A stretch of DNA of 29,289 nucleotides, taken from positions 1 to 29,289 of IMG/VR virus record IMGVR_UViG_3300006789_000104; one strand, given 5' to 3'. The translations under genes were made by a program, and so were the position numbers. Position 1 is the stretch's first letter. Each line of letters opens with the position of its first letter. Source of the stretch: a virus. Under the pieces are notes generated by a model. It was not told where the DNA came from. It ran no database searches and was given only the letters and a program-made list of their open reading frames with translations. Positions 16,437 through 23,885 of this stretch are shown here, piece by piece.

Positions 16437-19400
16437 ATGGCTTATAGTAATGTTAGTACAGGAAAGTATGGCGGTAAAAAACTAGAAGAAAGACATGTTA
16501 TTAATGAAAAAAGAATCGAGGAAATAATAGCAGAAAACCAAAAGAAAAAAGCTGATGATGACGAATTTGAAGCAATATTAAGAGAGTCTGAATACACCCA
16601 GCCTATTGTTAGCCCCGAAGCTTCTGAAGGATTACAAAATGTTCTTGATAACGCTGTAAAAAACCCTAGTGTTGGTGCGGCTATGGGTGTCATTGAGGCA
16701 ATACCACCAAGACCAAACACTAATCAAGGTGTTATGTCTGGTCCAAATGTAGAAACTTTGACTGATATGGATTTGGTTAATAGGGGTGATACATCTGAGT
16801 CAGCAGCTACATCTTTAAGAGAGGCTATTAATGCTCAAGATCAAGAGGCTGCTTTAAATATAATGGGTGGAATCGAAAATGCCAATATTGTTTTAGAAGA
16901 CCACAAAGATTACTCTGCTAAAGTAATTAATCAGATGAATAATTTAACCACTGGTATGTCATCAGCATCTTACGAAGATTACATTAATAGAGCGGCAGAA
17001 GATTTAAGAACAGACCCAAGTTCTGTTGCTGAATATATGAGCACTTGGTTGACAGATTTTAAAACTCTAGAATCTAATGGTGTACCTGAAGCTTTCTCGG
17101 ATGCAGCTTTACATGCTGTGTTACATGTGCTTAAAGATAAAACTCTTGGTGTAAAAGAAGGCATTAAAGATGATAAACAGACGGAAGAAACACGAACAGA
17201 ACAAGAGAATAAAAACGCTACTGTAGCAACACATGAAGCTATTGGAGGAATAATTGAAGGTGCTTTTAAAGTTAAGAATGGAACCCCAACAACTAGGGCT
17301 ATAGGGGGAGCTCTTGCTTTGAGAGCTGTGACGGATGCTTTAGGTTCTGTTACATACAAAGATAAAACAACAGAAAATGTTAACAAAATGGGGTTATTTA
17401 AAACAGAATTAGAAAGAGTAGATGATAAAGATGTCTATGTAACTAAGCTTACTGAAGCTGGTTTAAATGCAGCGGAAGAATTATCTGAATTAGGAAACCT
17501 TGTTATACCTGGCATGAAAAGAGATGTTCATAGCAATCCACCATTAAGACAAACGGGTGCATTAGCAACAGTCTCTAAACAACTACAAAGAAAAGAAGAC
17601 CCTAATAGAAGAGCAGGAAAGGCTGAAGATACTAACAAAGGTATTCATGCTTTGAATGGTGTTAAACATAAAATAAACAAAGATTTGGCTGCTAAAATTA
17701 ATGATTCATTGAGAAACCAAGAGGTTGTAGATATCTTAGAGGGCCCAAACTTTATAAATATAGAGGGTATTGAATGGAATGGCAAAATCCATAAGAGAAG
17801 GGAGAATGGAGAAACATACAGGGTTAGATATATAGTACAGGATTATATAAATGGCCAACCTAATACTAACCCAGGAAGAAAAGTTCCAAACCCTAACTAT
17901 GGTAATCCAGCTGCTGAAGACTCTAATCAACAATGGTTAGTAGAAGAATATCATGGAGACTTTGCAAAAGATTTAGCTTGGAATGAAACTTGGCAGTGGA
18001 TTGCGAATCATGTTGAAGATGGTTTCTTTTACTATACACATTTTATTGGAGGAGCTAAGAGGGTTCATGTTGATCAAACATTGGGTAACTATCAATCTAA
18101 TAAATTAGCTAGGGGTTTACTTGAGGCAGCTCAAACCATTGTATATAACTTAACATCTCAGAATGACCTTGTACCTTTGCAAGCTGGAATCTTAAAAAAG
18201 TTTGGAATGAACAAAGTCAAACATGGTAGTAATAAACAAATAGCAGACCAATTTAATGGGATTGTAAGAGGTTGGAAAGCAATACAAGATGCTCACACAA
18301 ATGCAGGCGGTGCTGGTATAGCACCTGAACTTGTAAGAAAAGCTGGAGAAGAAGAGGGTTGGTCTTCGATAAATGCTATACATGAAGGTATAAAACTTTT
18401 TGAGTATATGAGAGACCCACAGAATAAACTTAAAGAATACAGGTCTGGATTTATAACAGAAATCGATGGAACTGCTAATGGTGTAGCAATTAATTCAATG
18501 TATGCTGGAGATCAAAAAACTGGTTTATATACTGGCATGTTGGGTGCAGACCCACATAACGATGTTTACACCTTAACAACTGATATGTTTTTAGAGATAA
18601 CAAATAACTATAGTGGTTCATTAGGACCAAAGTTTTCTCATATATGGCAACAGTTAGGGGCACAAAGAAAGTACGCTAAAAAACCCTTAATGACTTTTGG
18701 ATACGGTGCTGGTGAAGCATCTATTAAAAACGCTTTTAAAAATGAACTATGGAGTGAAATAGAAAATAGTGCTGAGTTTAAAGGTAAATTAAAAGAGATA
18801 TTAAAAGATGAAAGGTTGTTTCATAAGTTTGTCGAAGATTCTGCAGTGGCAATGCAAACAGCAATTGGTACTAATTTTCCTAATCTACAGTCGTTGTCTA
18901 AAGTTATAGCTGCTATTGTTACGAGAGCTGTAGAATTAGGCGTAGCACCTCGCACTATTACTGATAATAATGATTTTATAGAGTTTGGTTTATCTGAAAG
19001 AGTAATAGATAAATCTAAGAGTTTTAAAGGAAGCTTAAATAAAAAAGCAACCGCAAAACAAAAAAGTCGAAGCTTGTATTTCAATACATTTGAAAGGGTT
19101 AATGACCCAGCTGGAAAGACTTACAGTAAATCAGCAGAAATTGGTACTTACAAAGCATCTAAACAAGCTCCTGTTTTGGTAACCCAATCAATGGATTCCT
19201 TGGTAATGATGCGTACAATGGATAAAATGAAGAAGCGTTTTGGTAATAATTTTTATGCTGCTCAAATCTTTGACGGTGTTATGATACCACCTAAGCATGC
19301 TAAAGCTTTTTCTGAAGCCCTACATAAAGAGTTGATTCATTTGGGAAAAAATTACAATGTTATTAATAATTTATTAGAAGGTATTTACAATACTGACCCA

Positions 19401-19724
19401 GCTAGATTTTATGATTGGGCAGTAAAGGCTGGTATGGAAAAGAAACACGAGCATAATTGGCAAGAAATTATGAGGTATGCTTTAGGTACAGAAAATACTA
19501 AAGAAGGAATGCCAGCTATTTATATTTACAATAGAATGAAAAGTGAGGCTGCTGGTAAGACTATTAAAACTCCACACTCTGTGCAAAAAATTATTAATCG
19601 TTTGAATACATTAAGAGGAGAATATGTTGCAAAGATGAATATAGAAGATATGTATCAGTATGGTTGGGACTTTCCAACTCGCCAGTCTGACCAACACGTT
19701 CAGGATTTTAAAGCATCTCGTTGA
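16437..19724 (+). CDS. Single-subunit DNA-directed RNA polymerase, probably virion-packaged (N4 vRNAP-like)
   Basis: The gene encodes 1095 aa from ATG 16437, six bases after AAAGGAG; an in-frame TTG at 16434 is too close to be the start. Residues 1-380 are low-complexity then helical, unlike known polymerases. From about 400 the protein follows the T7/N4 single-subunit fold: HALNGVKHKINKDL (404-417) like the T7 NTAWKINKKV segment; R542-V-H followed by NYQSNKLARGLL (551-562) like RVY...GNDMTKGLL; motif A D677 (EIDGTANGVA); motif B R744-x3-K748-x7-Y756-G757 with exact T7/N4 spacing; and QSMD (917-920) leading to motif C D946 (AQIFDGVMIPP). Both catalytic aspartates are present. Canonical DxxGR is altered to GGAKR, and His before motif C Asp is Phe. 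It closes the ejection-protein cluster, so packaging and injection are inferred. Confidence 0.8.
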   Translation: MAYSNVSTGKYGGKKLEERHVINEKRIEEIIAENQKKKADDDEFEAILRESEYTQPIVSPEASEGLQNVLDNAVKNPSVGAAMGVIEAIPPRPNTNQGVMSGPNVETLTDMDLVNRGDTSESAATSLREAINAQDQEAALNIMGGIENANIVLEDHKDYSAKVINQMNNLTTGMSSASYEDYINRAAEDLRTDPSSVAEYMSTWLTDFKTLESNGVPEAFSDAALHAVLHVLKDKTLGVKEGIKDDKQTEETRTEQENKNATVATHEAIGGIIEGAFKVKNGTPTTRAIGGALALRAVTDALGSVTYKDKTTENVNKMGLFKTELERVDDKDVYVTKLTEAGLNAAEELSELGNLVIPGMKRDVHSNPPLRQTGALATVSKQLQRKEDPNRRAGKAEDTNKGIHALNGVKHKINKDLAAKINDSLRNQEVVDILEGPNFINIEGIEWNGKIHKRRENGETYRVRYIVQDYINGQPNTNPGRKVPNPNYGNPAAEDSNQQWLVEEYHGDFAKDLAWNETWQWIANHVEDGFFYYTHFIGGAKRVHVDQTLGNYQSNKLARGLLEAAQTIVYNLTSQNDLVPLQAGILKKFGMNKVKHGSNKQIADQFNGIVRGWKAIQDAHTNAGGAGIAPELVRKAGEEEGWSSINAIHEGIKLFEYMRDPQNKLKEYRSGFITEIDGTANGVAINSMYAGDQKTGLYTGMLGADPHNDVYTLTTDMFLEITNNYSGSLGPKFSHIWQQLGAQRKYAKKPLMTFGYGAGEASIKNAFKNELWSEIENSAEFKGKLKEILKDERLFHKFVEDSAVAMQTAIGTNFPNLQSLSKVIAAIVTRAVELGVAPRTITDNNDFIEFGLSERVIDKSKSFKGSLNKKATAKQKSRSLYFNTFERVNDPAGKTYSKSAEIGTYKASKQAPVLVTQSMDSLVMMRTMDKMKKRFGNNFYAAQIFDGVMIPPKHAKAFSEALHKELIHLGKNYNVINNLLEGIYNTDPARFYDWAVKAGMEKKHEHNWQEIMRYALGTENTKEGMPAIYIYNRMKSEAAGKTIKTPHSVQKIINRLNTLRGEYVAKMNIEDMYQYGWDFPTRQSDQHVQDFKASR

Positions 19725-19743
19725 TAAAAGTAAAATAAAAAGT

Positions 19744-19797
19744 AAAAAAAAACCCCCTACAAGATTCCGTTAAGGCCTCTTGTAGGGGGTTTTTTTT
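19744..19797. terminator. Bidirectional intrinsic terminator between convergent operons
   Basis: A perfect 14-bp inverted repeat, AACCCCCTACAAGA (19751-19764) and TCTTGTAGGGGGTT (19778-19791), encloses a 13-base loop. It is flanked by nine A on the left and eight T on the right, so it works as an intrinsic terminator in both directions. It lies exactly between the last plus-strand gene (ends 19724) and the last minus-strand gene, whose stop codon (19796-19798) sits in the T run. Confidence 0.92.
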
Positions 19798-20071
19798 AGT
19801 ATCCACGAACCTTTATAACTTGTTTTAGGTTCTTTTCTGCTTCTTTTCTAAGTTTATTTGCGATTTTATAAGCTTCTTTTTGAGCTTTATCTGGTCTCAT
19901 TCCTTTTTCTATTAAGGCTTCTTTTTCGTCCTTAACATTGTTCACGCCAATAATGTCTAGCATTGCTTCGTTTATCTCTGGTTTTCCTTCTAGCTCTGGA
20001 GATAAATTAAATTCTTTAATGAATTCTGCGTCTGTTATTCCATGCTGACTCATAATATTATGATCTTTCAT
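19796..20071 (-). CDS. Small helical protein, 91 aa, unknown
   Basis: This is the last gene of the leftward operon, started after TAGGAGC. The protein is charged, with an acidic first half (LSPELEGKPEINEAM) and a basic C-terminal helix rich in Lys and Ala (about 58-85, KAQKEAYKIANKLRKEAEKN). No family is recognised. Its stop codon lies inside the terminator T tract. Confidence 0.6.
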   Translation of the reverse strand: MKDHNIMSQHGITDAEFIKEFNLSPELEGKPEINEAMLDIIGVNNVKDEKEALIEKGMRPDKAQKEAYKIANKLRKEAEKNLKQVIKVRGY

Positions 20072-20079
20072 GTTTGCTC

Positions 20080-20268
20080 CTAGTGGTTGGTTATTATAGA
20101 AGAGCCGACTTGTTTCGACTCTTCCTCTTCTTCAGATAAATAATTTAACATTGAATCTATCATGTTACTATTATCATCTATAGTAAATACCATTTCGATA
20201 ACTTCTGTTCTGTTTAGTTTACTTTCTTCGTTATCAATAATAGTAAATGTTGCTTTACATGTTTTCAT
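20080..20268 (-). CDS. Small acidic protein, 62 aa, unknown
   Basis: The frame is open to an ATG at 20331, but ATG 20268 has AAAGGAG at ideal spacing and leaves the upstream gene almost free of overlap, so it is chosen. The product begins MKTCKATFTIIDNEES and ends with an acidic Glu run (SEEEEESKQ) and a polar tail. A beta-strand-rich N-terminal half is likely. The function is not recognised. Confidence 0.5.
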   Translation of the reverse strand: MKTCKATFTIIDNEESKLNRTEVIEMVFTIDDNSNMIDSMLNYLSEEEEESKQVGSSIITNH

Positions 20269-20296
20269 GTTTTCTCCTTTTGTTTTTTCATTGTAA

Positions 20297-20497
20297 TCAA
20301 ATAGCTTGGTACAATATTCTTTCAGGTTCATGATATTCTCTTTTTAATTGTTCACTTACAGTGTTATCATCTCTTTGCATACATCTTTCCATATATCCTT
20401 CAAAGACACCATCTTTTTTCATTCCTGCTGATTTAGCAATTTGCTCATAATTTCTTGCTAGTATTGTACACGCTTGAATTTTACTTGTTTCAGTCAT
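20297..20497 (-). CDS. Small protein, 66 aa, unknown
   Basis: It starts at ATG 20497 with AAGGAG seven bases upstream. The product is mostly helical and charged (KIQACTILARNYEQIAKSAG, then ERCMQRDDNTVSEQLKREYH). There is no membrane segment or known motif. It belongs to a run of small genes at the end of the recombination operon. Confidence 0.6.
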   Translation of the reverse strand: MTETSKIQACTILARNYEQIAKSAGMKKDGVFEGYMERCMQRDDNTVSEQLKREYHEPERILYQAI

Positions 20498-20506
20498 TTT
20501 TTCTCC

Positions 20507-20704
20507 TTATGTTGATTGTTTTTTATTTATTATTTTTATACGGTAACCATCCTTCGATAATTGATCAATTTCATAATCAATTTTTCCATCATGATAATTT
20601 ATTAATGCAGCAGTTACCCCCTCTTGGAACTTTGTTTCTCCATGTCTCCATGTTATGTACCCGCCAACAATGGTGAGTACTATTACAAATAGTATTTCTA
20701 TCAT
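20507..20704 (-). CDS. Small single-pass membrane protein, 65 aa
   Basis: The start is set by AAAAGGAG in front of ATG 20704. Residues 2-18 (IEILFVIVLTIVGGYIT) form a clear membrane helix, followed by WRHGETKFQEG and a charged cytoplasmic or periplasmic tail. The function is unknown. It is one of two very small membrane proteins in the leftward operon. Confidence 0.65.
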   Translation of the reverse strand: MIEILFVIVLTIVGGYITWRHGETKFQEGVTAALINYHDGKIDYEIDQLSKDGYRIKIINKKQST

Positions 20705-20715
20705 ATATTCTCCTT

Positions 20716-20883
20716 TTATTTTTTTTCTTGAAGTGCGACTCTATTAAAGCCGAGTTTTTTTAGGATTAGAAGCGTCTCTAGCCATGCCTCACATTGGGTT
20801 GTTATACCAGTGTCGTGTGACTCTCTTGAAATCTTATAACATCGTTCAATTGCTTCGTTAGTGTTTATCGTCCTGGTTGTCAA
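20716..20883 (-). CDS. Small protein with TTG start, 55 aa
   Basis: The interval after the resolvase gene is filled by an open frame that begins at TTG 20883, six bases after AGGAG, inside the 3' end of the resolvase gene in another frame. The product (M)TTRTINTNEAIERCYKIS continues with a helical AWLETLLILKKLGFNRVAL and ends in a Lys-rich tail. It has no ATG, so an ATG-only search would miss it. Good ribosome-site spacing and exact fit of the gap support it. Its function is unknown. Confidence 0.55.
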   Translation of the reverse strand: MTTRTINTNEAIERCYKISRESHDTGITTQCEAWLETLLILKKLGFNRVALQEKK

Positions 20884-21271
20884 TGAATTCTCCTATGAGC
20901 TCAACAACAATATGGTCTTCTACATCCTTACCAGCCTCACCAAAATCTACTGTGTAGCCTTTGACATATTGGTAATTATCGTCTTTTATCTTTCCACCAT
21001 CTACAATTGCATCCATTAAAAACTTATGAACAGGAAACCAGTAATTATCTAAGTCTTTTTTTTGGTTTCCTTTAAAGAACAACGTGTACTCTGGACGCAA
21101 CCATAAATACTCTGGTAGGCTATCAACAAAGGGCTCAATAAGCTCAGAGTAATGTTTTTTACATTTAGCTTGAGAACCCCAGTGCATTTTTTTAAATATA
21201 TTTTGTGATAATTTAACTGCTTTACCTTTACGAGTGTATGTTGGATATTCTAATATAGCATTGTATTTCAT
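20858..21271 (-). CDS. rusA: RusA-like Holliday junction endonuclease
   Basis: This 137-aa protein matches the RusA family: an N-terminal part with basic residues (KLSQNIFKKMHWG), then KKD73LD75NYWFPVHKFLMDA, then GKIKD97D98NYQYVKG. The acidic residues 73, 75 and 97/98 fit the three catalytic aspartates of RusA. RusA homodimers cut four-way junctions symmetrically. Here it would resolve replication/recombination branches before packaging. The start overlaps the exonuclease stop by four bases (ATGA), so the two are translationally coupled. Confidence 0.85.
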   Translation of the reverse strand: MKYNAILEYPTYTRKGKAVKLSQNIFKKMHWGSQAKCKKHYSELIEPFVDSLPEYLWLRPEYTLFFKGNQKKDLDNYWFPVHKFLMDAIVDGGKIKDDNYQYVKGYTVDFGEAGKDVEDHIVVELIGEFIDNQDDKH

Positions 21272-22080
21272 TTTATTCTCCTAATAGACCAAGCACCAGT
21301 GTTGTTATTCTTATTTACTTGAACTTGGTTACCTTTATAGGATTTTCCATCGCATAAGTCTATTAATTGTTGTCTAAGTTGTTTTTGTTTGATTGTAGCC
21401 TTATCAACATCATCTTTTGCTTTTTTCCATGCTTTTGCAATATCAAACCATTCTTTGTCATCTCTAACAATAACATCTTTATCTCCAGCTATAGGTTTTT
21501 CTTTGAAATATTTAGCCCAACCATTTAATATTTGTTGTTGGATCTTTTTATCTTGTTTTACTATCCTATGTAAACCAACTTTGTTTTTTCTATCATAAAC
21601 CCAAAAACTACATTGGTTTTGTTTAGATAATAACATTTGTTGTTGCATTTGTAAGACATAATGCATAGGAAGTTCCTCGTCTAACTCCATGTTTGCCCAT
21701 AACGGAGAGCAAGAGCCACTAAATGGCACTTTTATCTCTAAGATAGAGTTACCCTTGCCTCTTTCCATTCCGTCCAAGGATGCCATTAATGGAAGCCCAT
21801 TAATTGTATCTGTTATACAACATGGTTTGTATTTTGTGTTTGTTATGTTTTCAAATAACTTTCTTGCTTCGTCTTCTGTTTCTGAACCAATTCTCATTGC
21901 ATCTGTTAGCTTAATCTTTATCTCTCCATTTTTAACTTTCCATAATTGTAATGGTGTTTTTGGAGTCCAAGGAGAAAGTTCTAACACTGCTGCAACTTCT
22001 GACGCTGTACCATGTTGGTTTCTAACTTCTAACCATTTTTTACTTCCTTGAGGAAGCTGTTTGTCTGTATATATTTTCAT
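21268..22080 (-). CDS. YqaJ-type (lambda exonuclease-like) recombination exonuclease
   Basis: This 270-aa protein has the YqaJ/lambda-exo layout. GSKKWLEVRNQHGTASEVAAVLELSPW (about 12-38) is the family N-terminal signature, then GSETEDEARKLFE (65-77), then the catalytic core SLD103GM ... ILE115IK117VP, the D-(E-x-K) nuclease triad of the PD-(D/E)xK fold, and a Gln-rich helix (YVLQMQQQMLLS). Such enzymes resect DNA ends 5' to 3' for single-strand annealing. A partner annealing protein is not seen; the SSB in the same operon may substitute. It lies after a 139-base hairpin-rich spacer. Confidence 0.85.
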   Translation of the reverse strand: MKIYTDKQLPQGSKKWLEVRNQHGTASEVAAVLELSPWTPKTPLQLWKVKNGEIKIKLTDAMRIGSETEDEARKLFENITNTKYKPCCITDTINGLPLMASLDGMERGKGNSILEIKVPFSGSCSPLWANMELDEELPMHYVLQMQQQMLLSKQNQCSFWVYDRKNKVGLHRIVKQDKKIQQQILNGWAKYFKEKPIAGDKDVIVRDDKEWFDIAKAWKKAKDDVDKATIKQKQLRQQLIDLCDGKSYKGNQVQVNKNNNTGAWSIRRIK

Positions 22081-22099
22081 ATTATTCCTTTTATTGTTT

Positions 22100-22147
22100 A
22101 GTTTAATTGGCTGTTATGTATGTCGGAGACAGCCACCCCGCTAAACT
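22100..22147 (-). promoter_or_regulatory. Double-stem hairpin in the leader of the exonuclease gene
   Basis: Two nested inverted repeats lie just upstream of the exonuclease start: outer AGTTTA (22100-22105) with TAAACT (22142-22147), inner GGCTGT (22109-22114) with ACAGCC (22129-22134). The internal loop is asymmetric and the apical loop is 14 bases. This could be an RNA structure in the leader, a processing site or a protein-binding site. No T run follows, so it is not a simple terminator. Confidence 0.5.
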
Positions 22148-22150
22148 GTT

Positions 22151-22200
22151 CTATTGGTTATGAAAAGGGTAAACATGTAAACCCCAAAGGAGACCAATAG
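22151..22200. repeat. Inverted repeat, 8 bp, in the helicase-exonuclease spacer
   Basis: CTATTGGT (22151-22158) pairs perfectly with ACCAATAG (22193-22200) across 34 bases that include a smaller GGGT/ACCC pair (22167-22170, 22181-22184) around ACATGT. It is the middle of three structured elements in this spacer. Confidence 0.5.
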
Positions 22201-22201
22201 A

Positions 22202-22221
22202 AAAGGGCATACACTCCCTTT
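22202..22221 (-). terminator. Weak hairpin at the end of the helicase gene
   Basis: AAAGGG (22202-22207) and CCCTTT (22216-22221) form a 6-bp stem with an 8-base loop overlapping the helicase stop codon. On the minus strand it is followed by TTTTC. The short stem suggests at most a partial or attenuating terminator. Confidence 0.4.
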
Positions 22222-23758
22222 AATCTGTGTCTCTTTCTTTCTTTTGTAATTCTAACATATTTTTCTCTTTTCCTTTTCTATATCTTATCTGTAAATGCTT
22301 TACATACGACTTTGTTGCTTTTGTAGGCATACTGGCTTTATATGTTTTCTTAGGAGGCCATATTCCGAATCTTTGTTTATATTTATATGATGCCCACGTC
22401 TCTTTGTAATCTTTGATCGCAGCCATTCCTAATAACTCTTCATAAAATACATCTCTAAAATCATCTCCATATTTCTCTTTAGCATCGGCAATCCTTGTTT
22501 TCTTGTTAACTAATCCTAATTGTGAATCTATAAAAGATATATAATCTGATTTTGATTCATGCATCTTACCACATGATGGACATATATTTGACCCAGAGTA
22601 TGTTCTAAAACAACCTTCACAAATAATAACAGATTCTTCTTTAGTTGATTGTTTTTTATCGGCTGTCTTTTTAACCATTCCTTTTGTTAAGTCCCACTCA
22701 TGGTTATCGTCTATAAAACCATTTATATAAACTGCACCTGAATGGTCTATAACCATAGCATTTTCTTTGTTTTTGTACGGTCTAAGAACTCTTCCTACCA
22801 TTTGAATATACAAACCTAGAGATTTAGTTGGTCTTGCCAATATACAAACTTCAGCAGACGGAGAATCAAACCCCTCTGTTAGAACCATACAATTACATAT
22901 TACTGTAATCTTTCCTTCTTTAAAATCATTTAATATTTGTTCTCTTGTGTCGTTATCAGTTGACCCGTCTAGATGAGCAACTTTAACTCCCATTGATTTG
23001 AATGATTCAGTTAGATTTTTGGAATGTTTTATTCCAGAAGCAAAAACAATTGTTTGTTTACCTTTGGCTAAATGTTTCCATGTGGTTGCTATATCACCAA
23101 CTAGTTTTGGTTGGTCCATTCTTTCTTCTAATACTTTAGAATTGAAATCCCCACCAATAATACCTATTCCTTTTAAGTCGGGAATAGCTGGCGAATAGTA
23201 TATTACTTTAACCAACGAACCTTGACTTGTTAGCTTTTTGATATTTGGAGCACAAACCATATGCTCATATATAGAACCTAAACCATCACCGTTTCCTCTT
23301 ACGGGAGTAGCTGTTAACCCTATAATTATTGAATTTTTGTATTTGTCTATTAGTTTTAAATATGTATTTGATAAAGACCTATGACATTCGTCTATAAATA
23401 CAATGTCTGCTCTTGGTAGAGACATTTTCTTTGAGTTTAAAGCTCTAGCTCTTAAAGTATCTACTGATGCTATTTGAACTTTCTCTAAACTATTAGACTT
23501 TATATTAGCCATAATAATCCCATGCTTTATATCAGAACTTTCTAGTTTTTCTGATGCTTGTTTTATTAACTCTCTTCTATGGGCTAAAAATAATATCTTT
23601 AAATTATTCTTTGTAAAATAATTAACTAAAGCTGAAGCCATTACAGTCTTTCCTGAACCCGTAGCAGCTTGAAGAATAATTCTTTTTTTACCTTCGTTTT
23701 TTGACTTGACTAATTGATTTAATACATCTTTTTGATATTGTCGTAATTCGTAGCTCAT
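22220..23758 (-). CDS. Superfamily 2 DEAH/DECH-type helicase with zinc finger
   Basis: The start is placed at ATG 23758 (512 aa) because the protein then begins MSYELRQYQKDVL, the usual Q-motif-like start. The open frame continues 41 codons upstream but reads there through a small overlapping gene. Motifs are A32TGSGKT38 (Walker A), D123ECH126 (II), T149AT151 (III), TEGFDSP around 294-300 (V) and Q319MVGRVLR326 (VI). Cys380, 383, 393 and 396 make a C4 zinc finger after the core. It resembles phage helicases of the UvsW/RecG-like branch-migration class rather than a replicative helicase. Its ATG overlaps the stop of the 22-aa gene (ATGA). Neighbours (SSB, exonuclease, resolvase) place it in recombination-dependent replication. 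Confidence 0.88.
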   Translation of the reverse strand: MSYELRQYQKDVLNQLVKSKNEGKKRIILQAATGSGKTVMASALVNYFTKNNLKILFLAHRRELIKQASEKLESSDIKHGIIMANIKSNSLEKVQIASVDTLRARALNSKKMSLPRADIVFIDECHRSLSNTYLKLIDKYKNSIIIGLTATPVRGNGDGLGSIYEHMVCAPNIKKLTSQGSLVKVIYYSPAIPDLKGIGIIGGDFNSKVLEERMDQPKLVGDIATTWKHLAKGKQTIVFASGIKHSKNLTESFKSMGVKVAHLDGSTDNDTREQILNDFKEGKITVICNCMVLTEGFDSPSAEVCILARPTKSLGLYIQMVGRVLRPYKNKENAMVIDHSGAVYINGFIDDNHEWDLTKGMVKKTADKKQSTKEESVIICEGCFRTYSGSNICPSCGKMHESKSDYISFIDSQLGLVNKKTRIADAKEKYGDDFRDVFYEELLGMAAIKDYKETWASYKYKQRFGIWPPKKTYKASMPTKATKSYVKHLQIRYRKGKEKNMLELQKKERDTD

Positions 23759-23823
23759 TTGAATGTTTTGTATAATGAAACCCCGATAAACAATATAAAA
23801 TAAACCGTTAAAAATATTTCCAT
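23755..23823 (-). CDS. 22-aa membrane peptide coupled to the helicase
   Basis: A short frame beginning at ATG 23823, with AAAAGGAG at ideal spacing, encodes MEIFLTVYFILFIGVSLYKT plus two residues, i.e. essentially one membrane helix with a Lys end. Its TGA overlaps the helicase ATG (ATGA), while the helicase start itself has no good ribosome site. The peptide may serve mainly for translational coupling or may be a membrane effector. Confidence 0.6.
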   Translation of the reverse strand: MEIFLTVYFILFIGVSLYKTFK

Positions 23824-23885
23824 GTTTTTCTCCTTTTGTGTTTAGAATGCCTGTTAAGGTACAGGCAAACCATATACTCATTTAT

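Noticed and set aside
20100-20123. Imperfect hairpin AAGAG-CGA/TCG-CTCTT near the end of the 62-aa gene
   Set aside because: It lies inside coding sequence with no T run and has a mismatch; probably chance.
22151-22210. 19-codon minus-strand frame MPFSIGLLWGLHVYPFHNQ in the hairpin-rich spacer
   Set aside because: A GGGAG is present but only three to four bases from the ATG, and the region is better explained by the three inverted repeats.
23759-23881. 41-codon N-terminal extension of the helicase from ATG 23881
   Set aside because: The extension has no helicase-like sequence and overlaps the 22-aa gene, which has the better ribosome site.
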